A stretch of 64,000 nucleotides of DNA, taken from Haloplanus aerogenes. GTDB taxonomy: Archaea > Halobacteriota > Halobacteria > Halobacteriales > Haloferacaceae. Both the position numbers and the translations under genes were made by a program. Positions 17,048 through 26,152 of the stretch are shown one piece after another; position 1 is the first letter of the stretch; each line of letters begins with the position of its first letter. The stretch is from contig NZ_CP034145.1 in NCBI RefSeq assembly GCF_003856835.1, forward strand, positions 2,232,001-2,296,000, in the 5' to 3' direction. The notes beneath the pieces were generated by a model. That model made no database searches. It was not told the DNA's origin and worked only from the letters and a program-made list of their open reading frames with translations.

Positions 17048-18417
17048 ACGAGCGTCTCGAATACGGCTTCGCGGTGGTGGCCGTGGCGACAGTAGTCCTC
17101 TCTTTAGTGGCCGTCGTCGCCGCACCGACGGCAGCCGAGCGCACGGACGAACTCGATTTCGATCCCGGGGTTCCGGACGAGTACTCGTTTACCCCGCCGA
17201 CCCAGGACGGAACCGCCGAGGTCGACGGCCAGACGTTCGACTCCGCACAGGCCGCTGTGGTGGCGGCCGAGCCTGGAGAGACGGTCACTCTCCGTGGGCG
17301 GCTCGAGGGACCGATCGTCGTGAACGCGTCGGACGTGACGGTGACTAGCGCGCCCGGCACGCTCGCACTCGTCGAGGGGACTGGCGAGGGCGACATCTTG
17401 ACGATCAACGGACAGAACGTGACGGTCGATCGGGTCTGGGTGCGGAATTCGGGATACGACACCGCCGAGAACGACGCCGGAATCTGGGTCAACGGAACGA
17501 ACGCGCACGTCGTCGACAGCCGCGTGACCAACACCACGTTCGGCGTCTGGATCGACGGGGTGGACGACGTGCGTCTCGAAAATAACACGATCGTCGGGCG
17601 GGAGTCGATCTACCCCTTCTCCAACCGGGGGAACGGGATCCAGATCTGGAAAAGCGACGACTCGGTCATCGCGGACAACCGGATCACGGACGTCAGAGAC
17701 GGTATCTACTACTCGTGGGCCTCGAACGTCCTCGCCCACGGGAACACGATGTGGGATCTCCGGTACGGCGTTCACTACATGTACTCCGACGACAACACGC
17801 TCCGGAACAACCTAGCGTTCGACAACGATGTCGGGTACGCACTGATGGTCTCGAAGGATCTGACGATCGTCAACAACACGGCCATCAACAACACAGGTCA
17901 GAGCGGCCACGGTATCCTAGTCAAGAGCATCGACCGGACGGCGATCCGGAACAACACGCTGGTCAGAAATGACAAGGGATTGTACGTCTACAACTCCTTG
18001 GACAACGTCGTCACGGGAAACCTCGTGCTCGAAAACCACGTCGGCGTTCACCTGACCGCGGGGAGCGTCCGGGAGGAGGTTCACCACAACAGCTTCATCA
18101 AGAACGACGAGCCGGTCCGTGCCGTCATCGGCGAACAGGTGGCTTGGAACGAGAGTGACGAGGGCAACTACTGGTCGGGGGCAAAGCCAGCCGACGTTGA
18201 CGGGGACGGCGTCAGCGAAGCTCGATATCAGCCGGCAGGTACCGTCGAACGACTCGCCGTACGGGAGCCCCGAGCTCGCCTGTACACGGACAGCCCGGCG
18301 TTCGCCGTCATCCGACTCGCGGAGAGTTCGATCCCCGTCATCGAGACGCCCGGCGTCGTCGACCACCATCCGCTGGCAACTCCACCACACGAGGATTGGA
18401 GGCGTTACTATGAATGA
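17044..18417 (+). CDS. nosD: NosD, periplasmic copper-cluster assembly protein
   Basis: This is a 457-residue exported right-handed beta-helix protein. An N-terminal signal segment (residues 8-30) precedes rows of CASH-type repeats from about residue 90 to 370 (DGIYYSWASNVLAHGNTMW, GVHYMYSDDNTLRNNLAF). NosD works with the NosFY transporter to build or load the CuZ sulfide-bridged cluster of NosZ. The gene overlaps its upstream neighbour by 4 nt and nosF by 8 nt, so the complex is co-translated. Confidence 0.93.
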   Translation: MNERLEYGFAVVAVATVVLSLVAVVAAPTAAERTDELDFDPGVPDEYSFTPPTQDGTAEVDGQTFDSAQAAVVAAEPGETVTLRGRLEGPIVVNASDVTVTSAPGTLALVEGTGEGDILTINGQNVTVDRVWVRNSGYDTAENDAGIWVNGTNAHVVDSRVTNTTFGVWIDGVDDVRLENNTIVGRESIYPFSNRGNGIQIWKSDDSVIADNRITDVRDGIYYSWASNVLAHGNTMWDLRYGVHYMYSDDNTLRNNLAFDNDVGYALMVSKDLTIVNNTAINNTGQSGHGILVKSIDRTAIRNNTLVRNDKGLYVYNSLDNVVTGNLVLENHVGVHLTAGSVREEVHHNSFIKNDEPVRAVIGEQVAWNESDEGNYWSGAKPADVDGDGVSEARYQPAGTVERLAVREPRARLYTDSPAFAVIRLAESSIPVIETPGVVDHHPLATPPHEDWRRYYE

Positions 18418-19390
18418 GATAAACATCGAAAATGTGACGAAAACGTACGGCGATGTAACGTCGCTCGACGGCGTGTCGCTGACGATCCCTTCGGGGTCGA
18501 CGTTCGGTCTGCTCGGAACCAACGGCGCCGGAAAGACGACCCTGTTTCGACTGCTCGTCGGTCACGAGCATCCGGATACGGGCACGCTCGAAGTCGCAGG
18601 ACGCTCTCCCGACGAAGGAGCTTCGATCAGACAGCGAGTCGGCTATCTCCCCGAGAACGCAGGATTTCCCGCTTCGTTTACGGGCCGAGAGGTGCTTTCG
18701 TTCCACGCCGACATGCGTGGCGTTTCGTCGGCGGTGAAAGACGACCGCATCGCCGACGCACTTGAGACGGTCGGGCTCTCGGAGGCCGCCGATCGTCGTG
18801 TCGGCGGCTACTCGAACGGGATGAACCGCCGACTCGGTCTGGCGACGGTGCTGGTCGCCGAACCGCGTGTGCTGCTGTTGGATGAACCGTTCTCCGGGCT
18901 GGACCCGATGGGTGTGGACGCACTCAACGGCGTGATCGCCCGGCTCTCGACGGAGACATCGATGACCATCGTCCTCACGTCGCACACGTTGGTCGAAGCC
19001 GGACGGGTCTGTGATCGGATCGCCATCCTCGACGATGGTTGCGTCCGAGTTTCGGGGGCGGCGGACGACCTCCGTCGCGCCACGGGATACACCGTGACCG
19101 TCCGGTTTCGGGCGGTCGACGAGGACGCACTGTCGCGGGTGGCCGATCGGTTCGTTGAGTCGCCGAACGTCCGAGCTGTCGACCGAACGGACGACGGCTG
19201 GCTCCGGGTTCGCTGTGCGCGCGACGAGGTGCTCGACGTGATAACCGCCGCACACGACGGCACCGATGTCGACGGATTCGAGGTCCACGAGCCGGATCTG
19301 TACGACGTGTTCCACGACGCCGTCGGGTCGGACGCGGGGATGGAGACGGCCCCACCACCGGCAGCCGGCCGCCAGGAAAGGGGTGGGTAA
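18410..19390 (+). CDS. nosF: NosF, ABC transporter ATPase
   Basis: This 326-residue ATPase has Walker A (LLGTNGAGKTTL), a signature region (GGYSNGMNRRLGLA), Walker B (VLLLDEPFSGLDP) and an H-loop (TSHTLVEAG). A C-terminal extension of about 90 residues follows, as in NosF/CcmA-like proteins. With NosY it forms the transporter that works with NosD on CuZ maturation, possibly moving a sulfur species. ATG 18410 overlaps the end of nosD. The frame is open further upstream but lacks homology there. Confidence 0.93.
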   Translation: MNEINIENVTKTYGDVTSLDGVSLTIPSGSTFGLLGTNGAGKTTLFRLLVGHEHPDTGTLEVAGRSPDEGASIRQRVGYLPENAGFPASFTGREVLSFHADMRGVSSAVKDDRIADALETVGLSEAADRRVGGYSNGMNRRLGLATVLVAEPRVLLLDEPFSGLDPMGVDALNGVIARLSTETSMTIVLTSHTLVEAGRVCDRIAILDDGCVRVSGAADDLRRATGYTVTVRFRAVDEDALSRVADRFVESPNVRAVDRTDDGWLRVRCARDEVLDVITAAHDGTDVDGFEVHEPDLYDVFHDAVGSDAGMETAPPPAAGRQERGG

Positions 19391-19392
19391 TC

Positions 19393-20274
19393 GTGGCACA
19401 CTTCGACAGTGAGGCCGCGTCCGAGCGTGCGGTCGTCGCTACCGCCAGCGACGACGAACCGACCGCGATACCGGGAACTCGGGCCGTGCTCCGAATCGCG
19501 ACCCGGGAGTATCGGATCGCCGTCCGGAGTCGGTGGGCGCTCGGGCTCACGCTCCTCTTTGCCATCTTCTCGGTCGCTATCGTCGGCTTCGGTACGTCGG
19601 AGGTCGGTCCGAATCAGTACGCCGCCGTCGTCGCCAGCCTCGTCGAACTCGGCGTCTATCTCGTCCCACTGGCGGCGTTGACCGTCGGGTACGACACCGT
19701 GGTGGGGGCACGCGAGGCAGGATCGCTGGACATGTTGTTCACGCTTCCGGTCTCCCAGGCACAGGTCATCGTCGGGAAGTACCTCGGCCGATTCACGGTT
19801 CTTGGGGGGGCGATGGGCATCGGCCTAGGTATCGGCGGCGTGGCCGCGACGTTGATCGGCGGCGTCGGCGGTCTCGGACAGTACGCGCTGTTCGTCCTCG
19901 TCTCGATCGTCACCGCTGGCGTCTTCCTCTCCGTGAGTGTCCTCCTCTCGACGATCGCCCGGGAAAAGACACAGGCACTCGGCGGTGCCCTCGTCGCTTG
20001 GCTGTGGTTCGTCCTCCTGCATGACCTCGTCGCCATCGGTCTCATCGCGGGGACGACGCTTCCCGGCGGCGCGCTAACCGTGATGGCGCTAACGAACCCC
20101 GCGGACGTGTTCCGCCTGCTGGTGCTGAGCCAACTGGAGACGACCACCGGAGGATTCGCAGCGATTCTCACGGAAGCGAGCCTGTCGGTACCGGTGTTGG
20201 TGGTCGCGTTGCTCGTCTGGCTCGTCGCCCCCCTAGTCGTAGCGACCGTCGGCATACGCCACCGCCCCCCCTGA
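19393..20274 (+). CDS. nosY: NosY, ABC transporter permease
   Basis: This 293-residue permease has six predicted helices (ALGLTLLFAIFSVAIVGF, YAALFVLVS-type segments, VLVVALLVWLVAPLVVAT). The ABC-2 type signature near SLDMLFTLPVSQAQVIVGKY is typical of NosY. It starts at GTG 19393, 2 nt after nosF. It is the membrane half of the NosFY transporter. Confidence 0.92.
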   Translation: MAHFDSEAASERAVVATASDDEPTAIPGTRAVLRIATREYRIAVRSRWALGLTLLFAIFSVAIVGFGTSEVGPNQYAAVVASLVELGVYLVPLAALTVGYDTVVGAREAGSLDMLFTLPVSQAQVIVGKYLGRFTVLGGAMGIGLGIGGVAATLIGGVGGLGQYALFVLVSIVTAGVFLSVSVLLSTIAREKTQALGGALVAWLWFVLLHDLVAIGLIAGTTLPGGALTVMALTNPADVFRLLVLSQLETTTGGFAAILTEASLSVPVLVVALLVWLVAPLVVATVGIRHRPP

Positions 20275-20362
20275 CCGACAAATGACGTGTTACGTGATGG
20301 AATTCGGACCGAAAACGGATCGCGCTCGCTCACCGCGTACGGAAGACCGGCGTTGCCGAGAG

Positions 20363-21025
20363 ATGACTCACACGACAGCCATGAACCACTCACACACCCA
20401 GCGACACGACCATGACCAAGGGAGAAAACACTCGACAGCGTCCGAAGACGACGCTCGTCACGATCGGATCGGTCGCCGAGAGTTCCTCCTCGCAGGCGGT
20501 GCTGCCGGGACGGCACTCCTTGCCGGCTGTTCTGGCGGGCAGTCGAACGGGGGGCCGCCGCCGGATCCCGTCCCGATCTCCGAAAACGCGGAGTGTGATG
20601 TCTGCGGGATGGTGATCAGTGAACATCCCGGACCGAACGGACAGATCTTCTACCGTGAGAACAGCCCGGAGCGCCACGACAACCCGGCACGGTTCGATTC
20701 GACGAAGGCGTGTCTATTCCCCTACTACTTCGAGCACGAGCAGCGGGGATGGACGGCAGAGGCCGTCTACGTCACTGATTACTCACGGATCGACTACGAG
20801 ATCTCGGTCGTCGAGGGGCAGCAGTACATTCAGACGGCCATGGCCCCCGAAACGTTCTCGAACGCGGCAGACGTCGTCTTCGTGGTCGGAAGCGACGTTC
20901 ACGGTGCGATGGGTGCCGATTTCATTCCCTTTTCTGACGCGGACGAGGGGACGGCGTTCGCCGACGAGTTTGGCGGTCGAACCGTTACGATGGACGACAT
21001 CACGCCGAAGATGCTGGGCAGATAA
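20363..21025 (+). CDS. nosL: NosL, copper chaperone lipoprotein
   Basis: This protein carries a His-rich N-terminus, a twin-arginine/lipobox signal (GRREFLLAGGAAGTALLAGC) and the NosL copper site ECDVCGMVIS. NosL binds Cu(I) and delivers it to NosZ during CuZ assembly. ATG codons at 20282, 20363 and 20381 are all possible. I prefer 20363 because a GAGAG stretch lies just upstream. It is last of the classical nos genes and follows nosY closely. Confidence 0.9.
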   Translation: MTHTTAMNHSHTQRHDHDQGRKHSTASEDDARHDRIGRREFLLAGGAAGTALLAGCSGGQSNGGPPPDPVPISENAECDVCGMVISEHPGPNGQIFYRENSPERHDNPARFDSTKACLFPYYFEHEQRGWTAEAVYVTDYSRIDYEISVVEGQQYIQTAMAPETFSNAADVVFVVGSDVHGAMGADFIPFSDADEGTAFADEFGGRTVTMDDITPKMLGR

Positions 21026-21099
21026 TCCCGTCTTCGACAACACTCGTGCGTTCGTAGTGAGGCCAAGCCAAGACCGTCGTCGTCATCAAGCTCTGTCCG

Positions 21100-21222
21100 A
21101 TGTGGCGGGCCTGTTCGCCCATCGAAGGCGTCTGCGAACTCGACGACCTCGGTACGAACGGCACCGCGTCGGCGGACGACGACCAGATCAGCGGTCGCTC
21201 GGAGGTGGCGACCGATGACTGA
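21100..21222 (+). CDS. small Cys-containing ORF (40 aa), uncertain
   Basis: The frame from ATG 21100 (WRACSPIEGVCELDDLGTN) overlaps the next start by ATGACTGA. The frame remains open upstream to a TGA at 21058 and reads AKTVVVIKLCP without a start codon, so it may be the remnant of a somewhat longer small protein. Coupling to the next gene is the main argument that it is real. Confidence 0.3.
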   Translation: MWRACSPIEGVCELDDLGTNGTASADDDQISGRSEVATDD

Positions 21223-22081
21223 GACCACGATTCCTGACACGGCTCCCGACGCCGACCCGGACATGACCGTCGACAACCGCGGTCGCGGCTGCGCAAGCGG
21301 TATCGCTCGGGTTCAGAGGGCCCTCGAAGACCTGCCGGACGGCGCTGTACTGGTCGTGAAGAGTACCGATCGTCGAGCGAAACAGGAGGAATTCACCATG
21401 AGTAAACACGAGTCAACAGCGGCCGACAGTTCGGCACGGACGACTGACGAAACACCTTGGAAGCACCTTGCGAGCGCGGAGCCGATCCGAATCCGCGACC
21501 CGCTCGCCGAGGTCCTCGGGATGGTTCCGGACGAAGAACCCCTCGTTGTGACCTTCGCCGACGTGGCGAAGGCGGCCGGCCACGCCTGCCCCGCCGTGGC
21601 CGGCGCGTACCGGAGCACGCAGCTCGCCCTCGAACGCCTGTATCCTGACGGGTATCCGGTACGCTCGGATATCGCGGTCACGGTCGGCGGGGATTCGAGC
21701 GATTCCGGGCTCGGACCGATGGCGAACGTAATCCGGCACATCACCGGTGCGGCAGACGAGACCGGATTCGCCGGGTTCGGTGGGTTCGGCGGCCGTGATG
21801 ACCTCCTCTCGTTCGGTGACGTCGACGCATCCGGGCGCGCGTTCCGATTCGAACGGACGAGCACGGATGCGGCAGTCGTCGTCTCGTTCGACCCATCGGC
21901 GACCGGCGTTGACCCCGACGACAGCGGCGGGGGAGCGATGGAAACGCTCCCGAGGATCGTCGCTGGTGACGCCGACGCCGACGAAGCGACCGCGTTCCGC
22001 GACCGGTGGCACGAACGCGTCCAACGGATCCTCGACGCGCCCGCCGCCGGCGGGCCGTTCACCGTCGAAGAGACCGGGTAA
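21215..22081 (+). CDS. truncated TusA-like domain joined to FmdE-like protein
   Basis: Residues about 16-60 match the first half of a TusA/SirA sulfurtransferase (VDNRGRGCASGIARVQRALE; the usual CPxP is GCASG). The frame then runs directly into an FmdE-like domain (IRIRDPLAEVLGMVPDEEP, then the metal-binding GHACPAVAGAYRS). A strong Shine-Dalgarno sequence (AGGAGGA, 21384-21390) precedes an internal ATG at 21398, so the FmdE-like protein (227 residues) may be made separately. Either the TusA gene was shortened or the two are a real fusion. A related FmdE-like gene occurs at 41333. A role in sulfur or metal delivery for CuZ is plausible but inferred. Confidence 0.7.
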   Translation: MTETTIPDTAPDADPDMTVDNRGRGCASGIARVQRALEDLPDGAVLVVKSTDRRAKQEEFTMSKHESTAADSSARTTDETPWKHLASAEPIRIRDPLAEVLGMVPDEEPLVVTFADVAKAAGHACPAVAGAYRSTQLALERLYPDGYPVRSDIAVTVGGDSSDSGLGPMANVIRHITGAADETGFAGFGGFGGRDDLLSFGDVDASGRAFRFERTSTDAAVVVSFDPSATGVDPDDSGGGAMETLPRIVAGDADADEATAFRDRWHERVQRILDAPAAGGPFTVEETG

Positions 22082-22176
22082 CCCACTCGCACCCGTCGGG
22101 GTCACGGGTCAGTGCTCCTCGCCGGCGAAGACGTTCGCGGACACCCCTTTTTGTGACGAGAACCGACTATCGCTGG

Positions 22177-22494
22177 ATGACTGATCGGGAGGCCGAGCTT
22201 CGCCAACTGGTAGCCGAACTCCGGGAACACGAGGCCGTCGACGACGCGTTTCTCGCGAAGAGCTTCACCGACCGCCTCGTGATCGTCGACATCGGCGATG
22301 GCGAAGGCGTGCCGGCGGAGGTGACGGACCGACTCGCCCAATACGACGTCCGCGAACCCGACGAAGCGGACGGGTTCGACGCCGGGGGATCGTTCGCCGG
22401 CGACGTGGGCAACGCAACGCGACACCACTTCGTCGACGTCCGGACTCGCGGCTCGCACCAGTCCTACGTCGTGGATGGATACGGATCGTTGTAA
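22177..22494 (+). CDS. conserved haloarchaeal hypothetical protein
   Basis: This 105-residue acidic protein starts at ATG 22177 (AELRQLVAELREHEAVDDA, FLAKSFTDRLVIVDIGDGEG). The pattern of a helical N-terminus followed by a beta-strand is common in short haloarchaeal hypotheticals. The reading frame extends upstream but without protein-like composition. No function can be given. Confidence 0.6.
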   Translation: MTDREAELRQLVAELREHEAVDDAFLAKSFTDRLVIVDIGDGEGVPAEVTDRLAQYDVREPDEADGFDAGGSFAGDVGNATRHHFVDVRTRGSHQSYVVDGYGSL

Positions 22495-22619
22495 TTGGTT
22501 ACCAGCTGCCGCTGTGCCCCGTCATCGACGGCAGCCGGCGCTGATGGACGACAGTCCGTACGAGTGAAGCGAACCCCGACGAGTCCGCGGACCCGTGCGC
22601 CAGGTTCGGACGACGACCG

Positions 22620-23654
22620 TCAGAAGGGTGCGTTCGGGCCCTCCGACGGGGTCGACTCGGCGTCTGCTTTCTTCCCGATGAGCACCCTGAACTCGCCCGG
22701 GTCCTGCTGCCGGTACTCCCAGTAGAACGCGTCACCGGCCTCCGCGTCGAACTGGTGATACAGCGGTTTGGGGTCGTGGTCGTTCACGAGGACGAACCCC
22801 TCGCCTGCTCCGAGGTCGGCGTAGGCGTCGAAGATCTGCTCGTGCCGTTTCGCGGGCGGGAGATCCCGCACGTCGAGTTCCTCCGTCACCTCCGGTGAGT
22901 CACCGGTCGACGCCGGTAAGTCGGACGCCTCGCTCTCCTCTCCGGTGGCCCCCTTCGTGATCCGAACCCGACAGCGGCCGGGTTCGTCCTCGACCACATC
23001 CCAAGAGAACGACTCTCCGTATCGCTGTCGGAACTCGCGGTGCAGCGGTCGGGGTTCGTGGGGTGCGATCAGTTCCATCGTCTCCCCATCCGCGATGTTA
23101 CCGTAGCGGTGGTGGAGCGTCGGGTGTCGTTCCTGTTTCGGTATCTCGCGCACGTCGAACGACGCGACCACGTCGTCGGCCGTCGGTTCGGCCTCCTCGG
23201 TCTTGACGACCTCAACGCGCCACTCCTGTGAGTCCCGACTCGCGTACTCCCAGTCGAGGATGTCGCCGCGCGTCGACCGGAGTTCGTGGTACAGCGGCTT
23301 GGGGTCGTGGTCGTTTACGAAGACGAACCCCTCGCCGGGAGCGAGACGGTCAAACGTGTCCGTGAGCACCTCGTGACGGCGCTGGGGCGGCATATCCCGG
23401 ACGTCGAACTCGATCAGTTCGTTCTCGTCGAACGGTTCGCCTTTCGTGACTCGGGTCTCAAGTTCGTCGCCCTGCTGCTCCGATTCCCACTGGAGGTGGT
23501 GGTTCCGCTTGATTTGATACTGGTGGAGGAGCACCTCGACATCACGATCCGTGACGAGTGAGACCGACTCACCCGCGTCCGTGTCGTCTAACGTCTCGAA
23601 GATTGTTTCTCGTCGGTCACCCTTCTGCACGGGACGAAGATCGAGGTCGATCAT
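22620..23654 (-). CDS. four-domain DUF2249 protein
   Basis: This 344-residue cytosolic protein consists of four DUF2249 domains at about residues 1-75, 80-155, 165-235 and 260-335. Each has the pattern of a LDVRDLPPxxRH opening, GE-F/M-LVNDHDPKPLYH in the middle and a WEY/WDV-like ending. Repeats 2 and 4 keep FVNDHDPKPLYH best, and repeat 1 is the most divergent. DUF2249 proteins cluster with denitrification and NO-response genes and share a TusA-like fold. An NO- or heme-related role is inferred. ATG 23654 is chosen over TTG 23681. Confidence 0.82.
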   Translation of the reverse strand: MIDLDLRPVQKGDRRETIFETLDDTDAGESVSLVTDRDVEVLLHQYQIKRNHHLQWESEQQGDELETRVTKGEPFDENELIEFDVRDMPPQRRHEVLTDTFDRLAPGEGFVFVNDHDPKPLYHELRSTRGDILDWEYASRDSQEWRVEVVKTEEAEPTADDVVASFDVREIPKQERHPTLHHRYGNIADGETMELIAPHEPRPLHREFRQRYGESFSWDVVEDEPGRCRVRITKGATGEESEASDLPASTGDSPEVTEELDVRDLPPAKRHEQIFDAYADLGAGEGFVLVNDHDPKPLYHQFDAEAGDAFYWEYRQQDPGEFRVLIGKKADAESTPSEGPNAPF

Positions 23655-23837
23655 CGTTTCGGTGAATGGGGCCCTATCCAATAGGTGCTTTCGCGAATGG
23701 CTTCACTGAGGTAGCGCAACTGGTCGAGAGATGCGTTATCTCGGAATCCGATTCGGATACGCCGTCCCAAACCACAGCAGCCGTGCTACTCCGGAGGAGT
23801 GCCGTCCACCAGTCCGGAGCGGACTAATCTTGAACTA

Positions 23838-23850
23838 CGAACATTGTTCG
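23838..23850 (+). promoter_or_regulatory. CGAACATTGTTCG palindrome upstream of DGC gene
   Basis: This is a perfect 6+1+6 palindrome located 40-52 nt before the ATG at 23890, where an upstream activator site would lie. It is related to the ACATGT family found near other respiratory genes. Confidence 0.45.
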
Positions 23851-23889
23851 GGACAACATTTTCGCGGAACGGTCTGAAACGCAGTTCCG

Positions 23890-24270
23890 ATGGTCGAAAG
23901 CTACGACGATCTGCCGTTGGTCTACTCGTGTTCGGGGTGTTCGAGCGCCGCCCAGATGGCGAACGACCTCGCTGTCAGACTCGACCGCGAGCGCCGCGCG
24001 GAGATGTCCTGTATCGCGGGCGTCGGTAGCGACGTCGGACCGCTCGTCGACACGGCCACGTCTGGTCGACCGACGCTCGTTATCGACGGCTGTCCGCTGG
24101 AATGTGCCCGAAAGAGTCTCGAACAGCACGATGTGACGCCGGACCGCCACGTCAACCTCGCCAAGCGAGGTGTGCCCAAAGAGTACCACGTCGACTACGA
24201 CGATGAGCGGGCGGCGGAACTGTTCGCCGACCTCGCCGACGAAATCGAGGATATCGAAGTGACCGCCTGA
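23890..24270 (+). CDS. DGC-domain zinc-binding-like protein
   Basis: This 126-residue protein has a CSGCSSAAQMAN opening, an AEMSCIAGVG middle and the TLVIDGCPLECARKSLE motif that defines DGC-type putative zinc-binding proteins. The conserved cysteines probably bind a metal. In haloarchaea the gene is commonly close to nos and DUF2249 genes. Its role is not known. It is convergent with the single-domain DUF2249 gene. Confidence 0.78.
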   Translation: MVESYDDLPLVYSCSGCSSAAQMANDLAVRLDRERRAEMSCIAGVGSDVGPLVDTATSGRPTLVIDGCPLECARKSLEQHDVTPDRHVNLAKRGVPKEYHVDYDDERAAELFADLADEIEDIEVTA

Positions 24271-24298
24271 TACGAATCGTTGTAACCGTTTCCCGGTC

Positions 24299-24330
24299 GG
24301 TGGTTCGCCGGACCGTCTTGGCGAACCACC
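24299..24330. terminator. hairpin between convergent genes
   Basis: GGTGGTTCGCC (24299-24309) and GGCGAACCACC (24320-24330) form a perfect 11-bp stem with a 10-nt loop, placed between the ends of two convergent genes. It could act as a bidirectional terminator or a 3' stabilising structure. Confidence 0.45.
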
Positions 24331-24410
24331 AGTAATGACTCACAATAAACTGTATGGATCCCGGAGATAGGATCCGTCGTATCCTGTCGAGAGAAAAGCG
24401 GAATGCGGGA

Positions 24411-24644
24411 CTACTTCTTTGGAAGTCGCGCAATGAATTCGTTCTGCCCGACGCGGTCGACAGTGTATCCATCGGCGTCGAACGATTCGATTTCGGCGCT
24501 CATCTGGTGATAGAGGGGTTTGGGTTCGTGGTCGTTGATCAGGGTCAGTGCTTCGCCGCTCTCCAACTCCTCGAACGCGTCGAAGATCTTCGGATGTCGT
24601 TGCGGCGGCGGTATCTCCCGGAGATCGAGTTGCTGTTCGGCCAT
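24411..24644 (-). CDS. single-domain DUF2249 protein
   Basis: This 77-residue protein is made of one DUF2249 domain (LDLREIPPPQRHPKIFDAFE, GEALTLINDHEPKPLYHQM). It is the single-domain counterpart of the four-domain protein 750 nt away. ATG 24644 is chosen. The open frame upstream has no homology. It is likely cytosolic. Confidence 0.78.
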   Translation of the reverse strand: MAEQQLDLREIPPPQRHPKIFDAFEELESGEALTLINDHEPKPLYHQMSAEIESFDADGYTVDRVGQNEFIARLPKK

Positions 24645-24729
24645 TGCAATGACAACGTGGGTTGCGACGCAGGTGACTGTTGCCGCGAAGACATTCGCGA
24701 ACCCGTTCGTTACTATCGGATGACTAAGA

Positions 24730-24909
24730 TCACGTCGTCCGTTGGCCTCTGAACGTCCAAAGCGTACTCTGTAGCGACTTCCCGAGGAAGTACCCCACGA
24801 ACGCAGCCAGCAGGCCGCTCTCGGGGCCGCGAAGTACGACACCAACGATACCACAGAGGGCACCAAGGACGATTCCCAGACGGGGTTCGACGGACGACAG
24901 CGGGTACAC
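24730..24909 (-). CDS. small membrane protein, possibly damaged start
   Basis: A frame of about 59 residues from GTG 24909 encodes two hydrophobic helices (LGIVLGALCGIVGVVL, GLLAAFVGYFLGKSLQ). In the same frame, 18 nt upstream, ATG is immediately followed by TGA. A TGG-to-TGA change there would have removed the natural start (M-W-L-R-T). Expression may now depend on GTG. Confidence 0.4.
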   Translation of the reverse strand: MYPLSSVEPRLGIVLGALCGIVGVVLRGPESGLLAAFVGYFLGKSLQSTLWTFRGQRTT

Positions 24910-25081
24910 GAGTGTTCGTAGTCACATACCGTCGAGAGTGTTCGTACGAATCGATTCGTCTCGTAAATAGTAGCAGCGCCTCGTGCCGCCGTAGTCTCCG
25001 CTATGAGCCGTGAATGAACGCCGCCGCGTCACGACCATATTCGGGCCAATCGTTATTTCGCGAAAATATATATTATCCAAT

Positions 25082-26152
25082 ATGTCTCAAGCAGCTTCGA
25101 CAGTCAAACGTCTAGCTGCAATAAGCGTCATTGCCCTCGTCGTCACGGGTCTCGCAGTGTACGGACCACCGATCGGATTCGCCGGTGACACCGACGATGC
25201 CGACGACGACCAAGCCCGACGCTCGGCTGACGCTCCGCTCCGCCCGTCGATAACCAGTGTCGATAGTCGATTCTCCGATGTCACGGGGACGGAAACCGCC
25301 GTCAAGAGTGATGTTCGCGTTCGTGTACCGGCGGCGGCACGTGAGGGCGATGTCGTCGTCGACTATGCGGTTGCGATGAACGACGTACAGATGGCGTCGA
25401 CAGAGCGGCGCGTCGCCATCAATCGGGGTACGACGACCGCTCTCCTGACAACTCGTTTCTCCCACGACCGCATCGTGCTGTGGTGGGTGAATCACATCCG
25501 AAACGAGCAGCGGACCGAACGTACTGTCACTGTCTCCTTACGGACTTCGGGCAATACCCCCGACAGGGTCGAGAAGCGCCGAACGATCGAAACGGCGATG
25601 CTCTCCGAGTTCAATTCCACGGCAACTCGTCCAGTCGGGAGCAACGTGACCGGCGGACGGTCCTTCCTCTACGTCAAGGAGACCACTGCCCGCTGGGCTT
25701 CCATCGACTCGTCGAACAGTCGGATCGAGGTACGGCTGGTCGCATACAATCCGAACGCCTATCCGGTGCCCATCTACGGGTTCGGATATCGGGCGACGAT
25801 GAACGGCATCGAGATGGGTAAAAGCGTCTCCGAAACGCGGGGTGTCATCCCCCCGAGGTCGAACCGTACCGTTCGCCTGACCGTAACGCTTGACCACGAC
25901 CGACTCGACGAGTGGTGGCGGACCCACCTCGAACGCGGGGAGACGACGGAGTTTCGTATCGACTTCTCGACGCGGGCCGAAAGCCAATCAGGGGTCGTCC
26001 AACTACCCCTCGATTCACTCACGTACACCCATCGTATCGAAACCGAACTGTTCGCCAACCGGACTGGGACCGGCGTACAGACGGCGACAACATCGTCCCG
26101 CGTGCTCGGAACACCAGGTGAGTCGACCATATCGGTCGTTGATCTGCGTTAA
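25082..26152 (+). CDS. LEA type 2 / WHy-domain exported protein
   Basis: This 356-residue protein has an N-terminal membrane anchor or signal (AAISVIALVVTGLAVYGPPI) and two LEA_2/WHy-like beta domains (VDYAVAMNDVQMASTERRVA; VRLVAYNPNAYPVPIYGFGY). Haloarchaeal LEA2 proteins are presumed to protect or organise the cell surface. A clear TATA element (AAAATATATATTAT, 25064-25077) sits just upstream of ATG 25082. It has no operon partner. Confidence 0.75.
   Translation: MSQAASTVKRLAAISVIALVVTGLAVYGPPIGFAGDTDDADDDQARRSADAPLRPSITSVDSRFSDVTGTETAVKSDVRVRVPAAAREGDVVVDYAVAMNDVQMASTERRVAINRGTTTALLTTRFSHDRIVLWWVNHIRNEQRTERTVTVSLRTSGNTPDRVEKRRTIETAMLSEFNSTATRPVGSNVTGGRSFLYVKETTARWASIDSSNSRIEVRLVAYNPNAYPVPIYGFGYRATMNGIEMGKSVSETRGVIPPRSNRTVRLTVTLDHDRLDEWWRTHLERGETTEFRIDFSTRAESQSGVVQLPLDSLTYTHRIETELFANRTGTGVQTATTSSRVLGTPGESTISVVDLR

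Noticed and set aside
21384..21400. AGGAGGAATTCACCATG resembling a laboratory vector ribosome-binding site
   Set aside because: Flanked by continuous haloarchaeal coding sequence in frame on both sides, so coincidence rather than vector contamination.
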